From Nematopogon swammerdamellus (taxonomy: Eukaryota; Arthropoda; Insecta; Lepidoptera; Adelidae), in assembly GCA_946902875.1 (NCBI GenBank), contig OX336351.1, positions 2,663,761 through 2,727,760 of the forward strand: DNA of 64,000 nucleotides, in the 5' to 3' direction. A program made the translations under genes and the position numbers. The notes under the pieces are model-generated. The model had not been told where the DNA came from. It saw only the letters and a program-made list of their open reading frames with translations, and searched no databases. This document shows positions 1-10,182 of the stretch, in pieces; position 1 is the first letter of the stretch; every line of letters begins with the position of its first letter.

Positions 1-3000
1 AAGTGAAACCCTTGGTAGTGATCACATTATTTTGAAGACATCAGTAGGAACCGAACCTTCAAGAACTATTTTAAAAAAGCGAAATATTAAAGAAGCTGAT
101 TGGAAAAAATATAGAGAAATCCTGGAAATATCTCTTGATAATCTAATTTTATCTGAAGACATACATGAAGCATATAATCTTCTACTTTCTAAAATCAATG
201 ATGCGGCAGACGAGTGTATACCCTGGATAAAAACAAACCAAAATCCACAATCACGATTCCGGCCTAAACCGTGGTGGAACAGCTCTATTTCCAAAAGTAT
301 CGCTGAAAGAAGACTTGCACTTTCTCAACTTAGACGTAACCCTATACCTGAAAATTACAACAAATATCAACAAGCAGTAGCAAAAGCACGAAAAGAAGTT
401 CGTGCAGCCAAGACTAAAGGCTGGACTGATTTCTGTGACAGTGTGGATAGCCAAACCTCTTCTTCTGAAATGTGGCGGAAAATGAAATGGTTAAAAGGAA
501 TCAGAACCAACAATCTACACATCGATGAAGAGAAAGCGGAAGCTCTGCTCTGTAGTCTCGCTCCGGACACTGTCGCTGACCGGCCAATACGTTTCGACTC
601 GACACTCGGACTTCTGGATTCAGACTTCACTGTGGCAGAGTTGGAGAATGTTCTTAAATCTAAAGATACTGCACCTGGGTCAGACAATATTACTTATTCA
701 ATGTTGAAAAATCTTCCTCTAACAGGTAAAACCATCTTAATTAAAATGTACAATAGAATATTTCAATCTGGTGAAGTACCCATGCAATGGAGACATATTA
801 GAATTATTGCCATTCCTAAGCCAGGTAGAGATCCATCCTTAGTGTCATCCTTGAGACCTATATCTCTTATATCATGTCTATGCAAAATGTTTAATCTGAT
901 TATAATTAGAAGACTTGAATGGTACGTAGAACGAAATAAATATTTATCTGATTCAACAGTAGGATTTCGACGTGGACAGTCGTGCTTGGATAGTGTTTCT
1001 AGACTGGTCACAAGCATTCAGATTGGTCAGTCATCCAATGAACCGACTCTAGCCTGCTTTATTGATATTGATAATGCCTATAATAATGTAAATGTACCGG
1101 CACTCATTTCTTATCTCATTAAAATGAGTGTTGGAAAATATATATGTCAATATATTTGGAATTTTCTCAGGGAAAGGTATTTACAAATTATGATGGATGA
1201 TAAAGTAATTTCCAGATGTTGCAATAAAGGTCTTGCACAGGGGGATCCTTTATCTCCACTATTGTTCAATATTATTACGATAGAAATATGCCGAAAAGTT
1301 ACTAATGTCTCAGCTTTACAGTATGCAGATGACTTTGCATTCTATGTTACTGTTCCGAAATTGACGATAGCTACCATTTATATAAAACAATCTTTATTGA
1401 CACTAGTAGCATGTCTTTTAGAAATCGGTTTGGAGATCTCACCAGCCAAAACTAAAGTGTGTGTTTTTGCTAGAGGTCACAGAAAATCTATTATTGACTT
1501 GAGTGTAAATGGAATTCCTATAGAAAAAGTGTCAGTAATTAAATTTTTAGGCATGTGGCTAGACCCAGCCATTAAATGGAGAAAACATGTAACCGAAACC
1601 TGCATAAAGGCTACCAAATATTTAGATGTTCTAAAAGTTCTAGCAAGTTCATCATGGGGGGTTCATCAAACACACATGAGACGTCTATACATAGCTCTAG
1701 TCCGCAGCCGAATAGATTATGGCTCATTTTTATACGATAATTGTGCTCAGTCTCATATTCAAAAATTAAATATTCTTCAAAACAGAGCTTTGAGGATTTG
1801 TGGAGGATATATTAAGACAACCCCAATACATGTAATGGAAAGCGAGTTATGCATTCCACCATTATCTGTACGCAGACATTATTTAGCTTCTAAGCATTAT
1901 CTACGATGCATATCTCGCACCAATAATCCACTTGTTAAACTTTTACACGAGCTTGTACCATTAATAGCAGATAGATACTGGCAAAACAGAAAATGCCCTA
2001 TTCTTGTTAAATGTCATGAACGGATGAAAAATTATAATGTAGAAAATAGCTCACTTCTTAAAATGTATTCTTTAGATACCTGGGTCTCTAAGATTCCTAT
2101 ACGGGAATGTGTAAAAACCACTGTAAACGATGTACAGGGCCCAAAAAATAAAACCATGGTTCATGAACTTCTCACTAAAACTGAAATCATGTTGGAATTG
2201 ATGTATAAAAACCATTTCAAATTATACACCGATGGGTCTAAAGAAGTAGATGGCATAGGTGCGGCCTTTTGGGACCCACAGAACAATATCGGTATGAAGT
2301 TCAGTATTAAAGAAGAAGTACCAATCATGACCGCTGAGCTCATCGCCATATCAGAAGCCCTTTCATGGGGCTTATCAACTGATGCAAAAGAAATTGTTCT
2401 ACTTACAGACTCCAGAAGCGCTTTGCAACATTTGGTGGGCTGCACGAGTGGGGCTAAGGGAAGAGCTATAGCTTATGATATAATAAAAGATTTCTGTAAT
2501 GCAACTGCCGAAAACAGATCGGTTGTATTACAGTGGATCCCCTCTCACATTGGGTTAAGGGGAAACGAAATAGCAGATAAATTGGCGAAAGAAGCTATTT
2601 ACAGTGTATGCCCCACTATAATGTGTAAACCATTCTGTATGGATCGATTGTCAGATGTAAAAACATTCTGCCAAAATCTATGGAAAGAACATTTTGACAG
2701 CCGTTCTTTACAGAGTGGTATATGGTACAAAACCTTGCAATCGGAACCTCCACATGTTCCCTGGTTTCAGACGTGCAATTTCCAGAGGCCTAAAATAGTT
2801 TTAGCTCTAAGACTTCGTTCTGGCCACATGCCATTAAATAAATTTAAATTTCTGATGAAAAAGAAAGAGTCACCAAATTGTGATTGGTGCAATAAGGAGG
2901 ATGATATATACCATGTGTTGATGGAGTGTGGTCAGAATGAAGAATTACGAAGGAAATTGCAGGTTTCACTCAGGGTGGACAGACTTAATTTGTTTTTTTG

Positions 3001-3187
3001 TATTCATAGGCTGTTGGCGTGCCCAAGTGGGAAGGATTTAACATGTGTATTGGAGTTTGTTAAACGTTCTCTATCCCTTAGGGACTCTGAGCCCTGAGGA
3101 ATCGAGAGGAAAGGTACCATGGGGCTGATATTGACGAATTGCTTTGTTAAAAGCCCTAAAAATAAATTAAATAAAAAAAAAAAAAAA
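1..3187 (+). mobile_element. 3' portion of an RNase H-bearing LINE with poly(A) tail
   Basis: The ORF2 above is followed by a short 3' UTR (3098-3165), an AATAAA-like signal near 3160-3176 and an A-rich tail to about 3187, after which the sequence changes to GC-rich unrelated DNA. This is a normal LINE 3' end. ORF1 and most of the endonuclease lie left of the window, so it cannot be told whether the element is full length or where its target-site duplication is. Confidence 0.85.
2..3097 (+). CDS. Non-LTR retrotransposon ORF2, partial: EN end, RT, RNase H, CCHC knuckle
   Basis: The frame is open from base 2, so the 5' end lies outside the window and no genuine start codon is seen. Bases 17-34 encode SDHIIL, the terminal motif of the AP-like endonuclease of non-LTR elements. 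The reverse transcriptase follows: AIPKPGRD and LRPISL near 790-870, CFIDIDNAY near 1057, LAQGDPLSPLLFN near 1233 and the catalytic YADD at 1322-1333. An RNase H domain lies at about 2220-2610 and shows the D-E-D-D set (YTDGS, TAEL, LTDSRSA, GNEIADKLAKE). A C-x2-C-x8-H-x4-C knuckle (CDWC...H...C) is near 2878-2930. No stop or frameshift interrupts more than 1,030 codons, so the copy is young or recently active. RNase H suggests the I/LOA/R1 side of LINE diversity rather than Jockey; the exact clade is inference. Confidence 0.9.
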   Translation, partial: SETLGSDHIILKTSVGTEPSRTILKKRNIKEADWKKYREILEISLDNLILSEDIHEAYNLLLSKINDAADECIPWIKTNQNPQSRFRPKPWWNSSISKSIAERRLALSQLRRNPIPENYNKYQQAVAKARKEVRAAKTKGWTDFCDSVDSQTSSSEMWRKMKWLKGIRTNNLHIDEEKAEALLCSLAPDTVADRPIRFDSTLGLLDSDFTVAELENVLKSKDTAPGSDNITYSMLKNLPLTGKTILIKMYNRIFQSGEVPMQWRHIRIIAIPKPGRDPSLVSSLRPISLISCLCKMFNLIIIRRLEWYVERNKYLSDSTVGFRRGQSCLDSVSRLVTSIQIGQSSNEPTLACFIDIDNAYNNVNVPALISYLIKMSVGKYICQYIWNFLRERYLQIMMDDKVISRCCNKGLAQGDPLSPLLFNIITIEICRKVTNVSALQYADDFAFYVTVPKLTIATIYIKQSLLTLVACLLEIGLEISPAKTKVCVFARGHRKSIIDLSVNGIPIEKVSVIKFLGMWLDPAIKWRKHVTETCIKATKYLDVLKVLASSSWGVHQTHMRRLYIALVRSRIDYGSFLYDNCAQSHIQKLNILQNRALRICGGYIKTTPIHVMESELCIPPLSVRRHYLASKHYLRCISRTNNPLVKLLHELVPLIADRYWQNRKCPILVKCHERMKNYNVENSSLLKMYSLDTWVSKIPIRECVKTTVNDVQGPKNKTMVHELLTKTEIMLELMYKNHFKLYTDGSKEVDGIGAAFWDPQNNIGMKFSIKEEVPIMTAELIAISEALSWGLSTDAKEIVLLTDSRSALQHLVGCTSGAKGRAIAYDIIKDFCNATAENRSVVLQWIPSHIGLRGNEIADKLAKEAIYSVCPTIMCKPFCMDRLSDVKTFCQNLWKEHFDSRSLQSGIWYKTLQSEPPHVPWFQTCNFQRPKIVLALRLRSGHMPLNKFKFLMKKKESPNCDWCNKEDDIYHVLMECGQNEELRRKLQVSLRVDRLNLFFCIHRLLACPSGKDLTCVLEFVKRSLSLRDSEP

Positions 3188-4192
3188 GTGGTTATTGCTT
3201 TGCAGCTGCGCGCACTTGCGTGGGCGAGTGTCTATGTATACTTCGCGCGGCAGACGAATTTCTACTGAAAAAGACCGCCGGCGGTCCGTCGGGCGGTAGG
3301 TAGTTAGCGCGCGCAAGTACATAGAGTGCGTGAGGCCTGCTACCGGGGCTGACATACGTGCACGTTACGTCGAGCGCACAGTATGAAATTTGACCTGATT
3401 TTCGGACATGGTATTTTTATTCCCAAACTAGTTAGTCTTTACTATTTTAAAAGCTAGAGTAGAACTCCCGTGTGTCAGTTACGTATAGTTGCAAAGTTAT
3501 GAATTTTTGAAAAAGGTAAGTTTTTTTTGGCCGAAAAATAAAAAAAAAATATTACTCCGAGATTATGGAAAATATTAATAATAATATTTTTTTATATACA
3601 AGAATGACTATAGCCCCATTTTTTGAAGCAATTTCGAACCTTCTACAGTTAGTACAAAACGAGCAATAATTTTTTTTTTATTTTTCATTTTTATTTTTTT
3701 TCTCCTAAACCAAGTCGCATTAGCACAAAATTCTTACATTACAAATAACCCCAGACCTTGTTTAATAAGTGCTAAAAAAACTAAAAGATAATCCCGCTTG
3801 GTATAGGAGTTTTAACTAAATAATGTTTAGGCCGACAATTTTACAGTCAGGGTTGGCACTTTTCGAATCGTAGTTTAATTTTATTTTTTGGCCGAAAGTG
3901 AATTTTTTATTAAATTATGATTAATTATCATGATCGGATACGGTAAAGCGATTTTTTATAATTGCGTTATGCAGTCATTATATTGATATGGTCCCTTTTG
4001 AAAATAATGAAAAATTCCCGGGATTAAAAAAAATATTTCTAGTAGTGATATACCTAGTTAGTAACTTTCGATTGTTTTAACGTGCTCTGATGCACGTAGG
4101 TATACGTTAGCTATTGTAAACATTCCAAATTATATCAATAAAAACATTGGTAAGAAATTAGCTGTCATACCCCAAAGCTTTTCTGTTAGAAA
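3188..4192. other. Non-coding stretch, GC-rich then AT-rich
   Basis: Bases 3190-3375 are GC-rich and contain ACGTGCACGTTACGT, a string that recurs at 50646-50660, so this is probably an old repeat. From 3380 to 4190 the DNA is AT-rich with many homopolymer runs and no open frame worth reporting. No gene or RNA is recognised. Confidence 0.5.
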
Positions 4193-4429
4193 ATGCCTAG
4201 AGATCCTCTCATCTCCAACATTAGGTTGCGCCACAGACAGAAAAAGTTGCGAAAGTTACCACTTCCAGCTCAGGCATTAGCATTGCTAAAACCGGCAGAT
4301 GCCAACACTTTCGCCGAAGAATCTGCACCGAAGGATGCTGAGGAAATCAAAATCGATGCGGAAAATCAGGCGCTTGATGAGTGTCTAGGTCTGGGAGAAG
4401 GTGGCCTATTTCTCAATGCTGAGGATTAA
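4193..4429 (+). CDS. Small hypothetical ORF, 78 codons, possibly a terminal exon
   Basis: ATG to TAA gives 78 residues with protein-like composition: a basic start (RLRHRQKKLRK), then an Ala/Leu-rich and acidic second half ending GEGGLFLNAED. Codon choice is less AT-skewed than the flanks. It ends immediately before the CAT-repeat tail of an inverted RTE fragment. TTTTCTGTTAG just upstream resembles a splice acceptor, so this could be a 3' exon or an exonised transposase remnant. I do not recognise the family. A chance ORF is possible. Confidence 0.3.
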   Translation: MPRDPLISNIRLRHRQKKLRKLPLPAQALALLKPADANTFAEESAPKDAEEIKIDAENQALDECLGLGEGGLFLNAED

Positions 4430-4565
4430 CATCATCATCATCATCATCATCATCATCAGCCCGTATCGGTCCACTGCTGGACATAGGCCTCTCCCAAGGC
4501 ACGCCACCACACGCGGTCTTCCGCTCTTCTCATCCATCCACTTCAATTGGATTAAGAGGATTAAC
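4425..4565 (-). mobile_element. RTE-type LINE 3' tail fragment
   Basis: On the minus strand this reads GGAGAGGCCTATGTCCAGCA...GGGCTGATGATGATG: a conserved 3' UTR followed by a GAT-trinucleotide tail, typical of RTE LINE ends. Only the tail is present. The same terminal wording recurs at 15262-15365, 22550-22600 and 34925-34965. Confidence 0.7.
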
Positions 4566-4874
4566 AATTGTTTTCATTTCGGAAATATTCGTAGCCTATA
4601 CTCCGTTCATCCTAGCAACTAATGCCGAGCGGTTTCTCGCTCTCGCAACGGTTATTACCCTTCTTTACACAGGACACAACGTTGTATGTGTGAGTCATAG
4701 GTGTATGCGTAAGCCATCTCAAAACCATAACGGCGCGTGCGCCGCTGCGCCTGGGAGTTAGTATTGCGTTTTTATTCTGAGTCAACGCATTACAATCAGT
4801 AGCCTTTCATAGGCGTCATAGTCATAATAATAAAATTGTTTTGCATATTTTTCACATGTTGTTTTTCACAAAAA

Positions 4875-6700
4875 CTGAATGGCACTATGCAATGCATGCA
4901 TGCAACAATCATAAGAAAATTACGTTACTCACTTTATAATAAATGCGAAAGTAAATTGTTTGTTTGTTTGTTTGTTTGGTCATACATAACTCGAGAACCA
5001 CTGGTGCTAGACCCATCGTGTTGGCACTCAAACTTCAGGTCTCGGTGAGATCTATCCATCTGTCACATGAACTTTTGTGTTGGTCATAACTCGAGAACCA
5101 CTGGTGCTAGACCCATCGTGTTGGTACTCAAACTTCAGGTCTCGGTGAAATCTATCCAACTGTCACATGAACTTTGGTTTTGGTCATAACTCGAGAACCA
5201 CTGGTGCTAGACCCAACGTGTTGGTTCTCAAACTTCAGGTCTCGGTGAGATCTATCCATCTGTCACGTGAACTTTTGTATTAGTCATAACTCGAGAACCA
5301 CTGGTGCTAGACAGATCTATCCATCTGTCGCGTGAACCTTTGTTTTGGTCATAACTCGAGAACCACTGGTGCTACACCCATCGTGTTGGTACTGAAACTT
5401 CAGGTCTCGGTGAGATCTATCCATCTGTCACGTGAACTTTTGTTTTGGTTATAACTCGAGAACCACTGGTGCTAGACCCATCGTGTTGGTACTCATACTT
5501 CAGGTCTCGGTGAGATCTATCCATCTGTCTAATGAACTTTTGTTTTGGTCATAACTCGAGAACCACTGAAGCTAGACCCATTGTGTTGGTACTCAAACTT
5601 CAGGTCTCGGTGAGATCTATCCATCTGTCACATGAACTTTTGTTTTGGTCCTGAAGAGACCTGAAGTTTGAGTACCAAAACGATGGGCCTAGCACCAGTG
5701 GTTCTTGAGTTATGACCAAAACAAAGGTTCACGTGACAGATGGATAGATCTCACCGAGACCTGAAGTTTGAGTACCAACACAATGGGTCTAGCTTCAGTG
5801 GTTCTCGAGTTATGACCAAAACAAAAGTTCATTAGACAGATGGATAGATCTCACCGAGACCTGAAGTATGAGTACCAACACGATGGGTCTAGCACCAGTG
5901 GTTCTCGAGTTATAACCAAAACAAAAGTTCACGTGACAGATGGATAGATCTCACCGAGACCTGAAGTTTCAGTACCAACACGATGGGTGTAGCACCAGTG
6001 GTTCTCGAGTTATGACCAAAACAAAGGTTCACGTGACAGATGGATAGATCTCACCGAGACCTGAAGTTTGAGTACCAACATGATGGGTCTAGCACCAGTG
6101 GTTCTCGAGTTATGACTAATACAAAAGTTCACGTGACAGATGGATAGATCTCACCGAGACCTGAAGTTTGAGAACCAACACGTTGGGTCTAGCACCAGTG
6201 GTTCTCGAGTTATGACCAAAACCAAAGTTCATGTGACAGTTGGATAGATTTCACCGAGACCTGAAGTTTGAGTACCAACACGATGGGTCTAGCACCAGTG
6301 GTTCTCGAGTTATGACCAAAACAAAGGTTCACGTGACAGATGGATAGATCTCACCGAGACCTGAAGTTTGAGTACCAACATGATGGGTCTAGCACCAGTG
6401 GTTCTCGAGTTATGACTAATACAAAAGTTCACGTGACAGATGGATAGATCTCACCGAGACCTGAAGTTTGAGAACCAACACGTTGGGTCTAGCACCAGTG
6501 GTTCTCGAGTTATGACCAAAACCAAAGTTCATGTGACAGTTGGATAGATTTCACCGAGACCTGAAGTTTGAGTACCAACACGATGGGTCTAGCACCAGTG
6601 GTTCTCGAGTTATGACCAACACAAAAGTTCATGTGACAGATGGATAGATCTCACCGAGACCTGAAGTTTGAGTGCCAACACGATGGGTCTAGCGGTAACG
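4875..6700. repeat. Palindromic minisatellite, 100-bp unit, head-to-head arms
   Basis: About seven units of a 100-bp repeat (core ATAACTCGAGAACCACTGGT) run in one orientation from 4979 to about 5652. The same repeat then runs in the opposite orientation from about 5653 to 6690. Unit-specific variants appear in mirrored order in the two arms, so one arm is an inverted copy of the other. The right arm also repeats a three-unit block (about 6061-6360 and 6361-6660). The left edge, ATGCAATGCATGCATGCAAC at 4889, followed by TTTG repeats, matches in reverse the edge of the 13.6-14.6 kb element, so both belong to one family. Confidence 0.9.
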
Positions 6701-7841
6701 CGGTAGCGGTAACGGTAACGGTCGAGCGGCGTCCTGCTGCCCAGCCCGCAGCTCCAGACCGCGGGATGGAACGTATCGCCGCGCCGCCGCCGGTCCTTAA
6801 GGTGATGTTAGACTGCGTCTGACTCGAATTTCAAGAAGAATGCCGGCAATATTACTTACCTGACAGATTCAGTTTTAATATATGTAAAACTTCATCTATC
6901 AGCGCAGATCGAAGGCTTTTTGAAAACACGATTTGATTAACTTCGCTCGATAGAAAAAAATCATGAACATGGCGCTGAATTTCGTTTTAAAAACGTATTT
7001 AAGGCAACGTGACCAAATCAGGGATTTGGAAAAAATATATTTTATTCGTTTAATGAATATCTAGATTGAAGGCTTTTTATTTTTTTGTTTAGATTCGTAG
7101 TTTTGGAATAAAAAAATAAAAATCAAATTGTCGCTTACGCTAAATATTCCGAGCAGCGTGACTGCGCTTTATCCTACTCCAACCTACGAAAGCGGCGTCT
7201 CGCTATCTTGCCGGAGTTGCCGGTCGCCCGACACGCCCCAGTCACCCCCAGAAGCTCGAAGTGAGAGGACGCGCGCGCTCGTGACGATCCACTCGAAATA
7301 ATTTACGCAAAATCGTACCTACTAAAGCACTACAGCTATGGGAAACAAAGCAAGACGGTACGTCAGCGAATTAGGGTATGATTTAGTATAGCGCGGCATT
7401 ATTAGAAGATTTCTGGTAGCTGGTACTGGTGGGCGAGGGTCTAAGGAGCTATTAGCAAAAACTAATTTTCCACGGAGACTTCTACTTTCGCATATTTTTT
7501 TTTATAAAGAAATGTTTTTATCTGTTCCTGCAACTTTGTCACACTCACTCGCTTGCTGTACACATACGCCCCCTTACTACTGCTTCATGTGACAAGGTAC
7601 TACTTTTTGATCCATTTTCTCCGGGTGAGGGGGAGCAGTGAATATGTTGGGGGAGGTGGGGGGGGGGGGGGAGCACTGTCCCTGAAAGAAACACATCGGA
7701 AGTAGAGCCCCCTTTTCCAAAAAAATTCACAATTTCGTGTCTTACACGACTATCGAGCACACTGAAAATGAATCTACGGAATTCGAAAAAATATTGTCGC
7801 TGAGCGACACGAGAAAGTCGGGATAAGGAAAAGGTTAGTTG
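6701..7841. other. No gene seen; GC patch and 14-base G run
   Basis: Bases 6695-6790 are GC-rich with short GGTAAC repeats abutting the minisatellite. Bases 6800-7640 hold no convincing ORF. A run of 14 G lies at 7658-7671. ORFs here are short and lack any recognisable motif. Confidence 0.4.
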
Positions 7842-8046
7842 GGTTCTGATGATGGAGCCGGAATGAAGCCATAGGAACTCCTAAACCACACATGATAAAT
7901 CGACCGTGTTTGGGCTCGTTGGATTTGTCTTCGCAAGTACTCTAGTCATATGTTATTTCCAAGGTCCTGATGATGGAGCCGGAAGGAAGCCATAGGAACT
8001 CCTAAACTACACATGATAAATCCACCATATTTGGGCTCGTTGGATA
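7842..8046 (+). repeat. Two-copy direct repeat related to the 130-bp minisatellite
   Basis: Two near-identical blocks begin CTGATGATGGAGCCGGAA at 7845 and 7964 and end TTTGGGCTCGTTGGAT, about 119 bp apart. The skeleton (CTGATGATGGAG, GGAACTC, TTTGGGCTC) matches the 130-bp units at 59.7-60.9 kb beside a Helitron helicase fragment. I infer a Helitron-associated minisatellite. Confidence 0.6.
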
Positions 8047-8082
8047 TATCATATCTTCACAACTCTCCGAGATATATATATT

Positions 8083-8475
8083 AGCGGCGGGTGGCCGAGT
8101 GGTTTGGGCATCGGCTTCTCATGCGAGAGGTCCCAGGTTCGAATCCAGCCGGCGTGTACCAATGAGTTTTTTCTGACGAAAAAATTTACGTGCATACCTA
8201 CACCTGCTGCTTCACCGTTTTGAACCGGACCCTTCCCTTGCGCCTTACTAGGTGGTAGGCTCAAATTGTAGCCGACTGGGTTGGTACCACCGTACTGGAT
8301 GTAAGATGGCCGCATAGCAGCCTCGACTGTGTTCTCCTCTAGTCCAGTATAGCCAGCAATCCAGGGAAGTCTCCGGTATGGCACCTACCTTCTGGGAGGT
8401 GATATTGGCTGGTCGGAGCATGCGCTTTGGCCCCTCCGACTCAGCCACCCATACCGGATTACATAAAAAAAATAA
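8083..8475 (+). mobile_element. tRNA-headed SINE, near full length
   Basis: The head (8086-8156) is tRNA-like: A box GTGGCCGAGTGGTT at 8090 and B box GGTTCGAATCC at 8137. The body contains CCTTACTAGGTGGTAGG and GTTGGTACCACCGTACTGGA. It ends at CCGGATTACAT plus an A-rich tail (about 8465). Partial copies lie at 33770-33985, 41625-41890, 49009-49090, 53368-53605 and 55683-55885. The head departs too far from a cloverleaf with a usable anticodon arm to be a tRNA gene. Confidence 0.85.
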
Positions 8476-9014
8476 TAAGGGGATCGCACTTTTTCGTGGG
8501 GTCTATAGGAACGAACGAAAAGACATTTTCAATGTCAAAATCTCCTGAGCCGAGCGGCGGCGGCGCGGAGCGGGCGGCGCGGCGGCTCGGCCGGCGGTCC
8601 GGGCGCGGAGCAGCGGTCGGCGCGGTGGCTCGCGGCCGCGACGGAGCAGCGCGTCGCACAGTGGGTCAACCAACGTAGCAACTGAAAATTACTATAATTT
8701 TTTTTTCCATGACGGAATTATATTTCCTTCATTTGATCATGATTGATTACAGATGAATGAGTTATGAGAAGAAAATCTATTGAAATGGTGTTTTTGGCAA
8801 GACTTGGCAGCTGATTTTTTGCTTACAATATTAATTGCACAATAAGCCCATATTAAAATGTAGACGGCACCTCGCGGAGATTGCATTCAAATATCCCGCT
8901 ATACATTCATAATTTTTTTTTTTTTCAATATTTGGTCAAGTTCAAATTTGCATGATTATTGTTACTTAAACAAGCTACAAAAAACAAAACCAAATATTTT
9001 CAAAATAAATATAT
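8476..9014. other. CGG-rich island and AT-rich spacer
   Basis: Bases 8545-8665 are very rich in CGG/GCG trinucleotides. Similar blocks recur inside the large repeats at 35395-35480 and 63720-63830, so this is probably an internal part of a mobile element and not a gene promoter. ORFs on both strands here reflect composition only. Confidence 0.4.
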
Positions 9015-9436
9015 AAGGTCTTTCAAAATTAGTTAATAGTACGCTAAGGGGGGGTTCTGTATCATATAGGGAGTAAAATCTATATAAAAAATTTTGGACC
9101 TAGGGCTTGTTTTATGTAAAAAAAAAATTATGTATTTAAATAAAAAAATTGGTGGTTGATTTTTATAGCCTAATCGATTCAGTTTCATAACAGTAACAAA
9201 AAAGTCTTCATTAACATTATGATGTAACACATGTAAGTAGGTAAAAAAATCTAATTCTTTTTATTCTATCTTTTTTGTTCCTGGAATGAAAATGAAACCA
9301 TTAGGAAATGTTTTTTTTTACATTTTACATAAAAAATGAATCTCCCCCCCCCCCCCCCCCCCCCCACCCCCCCCCCCCACCCCCCCCCCCCCCCCCCCCC
9401 CCTTTAGCGTACTATTAACTAATTTTGAAAGACCTT
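9015..9436. mobile_element. MITE with ~40-bp terminal inverted repeats and poly-C tract
   Basis: The left end AAGGTCTTTCAAAATTAGTT is exactly inverted at the right end (AACTAATTTTGAAAGACCTT). The paired arms extend through the GTACGCTAAGG segment. Flanks are TATA on both sides, consistent with TA-type target duplication. The G8 run in the left arm (9047-9054) faces a C tract of about 60 bases, with two A interruptions, at 9343-9402 on the right. No transposase is encoded. Confidence 0.85.
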
Positions 9437-9800
9437 ATATACCACAGGTTGCAGAATCACAAAAGAATGCCTTTCAATAATAACTACACTTCAACTGAGA
9501 TGCTTTCAATGTCGCGTCAAAATCGCAACTAAATTATGCGTAACGAAAAACAAGTTACAAATGTTGATGTTTCCCGGCATCTCACCTATTCATTCCTGGG
9601 CTTATCTTTTTCTTTTCATTCAATTAAGGCGCGCTAGTTATACAGGGTGGCCCAGTTATAGTGGTCCAAAATTTTTTTTAGATGGAGGACATCATGCTGA
9701 CTCATTTAATTTTTTTTACCTATGTCATTGCTTTTCAGTACAACTGAGATATCATCTGCAAGCATGTCGTAAAAGTCGACTAAGGGATAAGAAAATTCGT

Positions 9801-10182
9801 CAGCCTCGGTAGCTCAGTGGCGCGGTTGGTTAGTCAACTGTTATTAAGCAACGCTGAGCGCGGTCAGTGATTGGATGGGTGACCGCTCGACCGTTGGAGG
9901 CTGACCGTGGTTCGGATTCCACGTTAAACTGTAGGTCCCTTCCCTTCTTACCTTACTAGGAGGTAGGGTTTATCCCGACCGGGTTGGTACCACCGCACTG
10001 AACGAAACGTCGGTCGAAACGGCTATGTAAATAGTTCGTGTTTTCCGTCCAGTTTAGTGTAGCCGACATGAAATGAAGGGAAGCACTGACATGGCACCTA
10101 GTTCACCCTGTGTTATGGGCTGACATCACGGACCTTGTAGGTGATGTAGCCAACCGCGTCAGGTTCCATAAAAAAAAAAAAA
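9801..10182 (+). mobile_element. SINE with composite tRNA/5S rRNA head
   Basis: The head starts CAGCCTCGGTAGCTCAGTGG (tRNA A-box-like). A segment strongly resembling the 5S rRNA internal control region follows at 9846-9886 (AAGCAACGC...GGTCAGTG and TTGGATGGGTGACCGC). Then comes a tRNA B-box-like GGTTCGGATTCC at 9909-9920. The body shares ACTAGGAGGTAGGG and GGTTGGTACCACCGCACTGA with the tRNA-headed SINE. It ends TTCCATA plus 13 A. This is the best full-length copy; others lie at 14920, 15503, 26455, 39229, 49170, 53905 and 57745. Confidence 0.85.

Noticed and set aside
4979..6690. CRISPR-like array
   Set aside because: Units are contiguous 100-bp minisatellite repeats without unique spacers, on eukaryotic DNA. 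The same holds for the 68-bp and 130-bp arrays.
8086..8156. A tRNA gene
   Set aside because: A and B boxes are present but the arms do not make a proper cloverleaf, and the sequence continues into a repeated SINE body with an A tail.
8427..8678. Arginine/alanine-rich ORFs on both strands
   Set aside because: Composition artefact of a CGG-rich block that recurs inside transposable elements. The same reasoning applies to 16229-16537 and 53658-54057.
9846..9886. A 5S rRNA gene
   Set aside because: Only the internal control region is similar; the outer stems of 5S rRNA are absent and the segment is part of a dispersed SINE.
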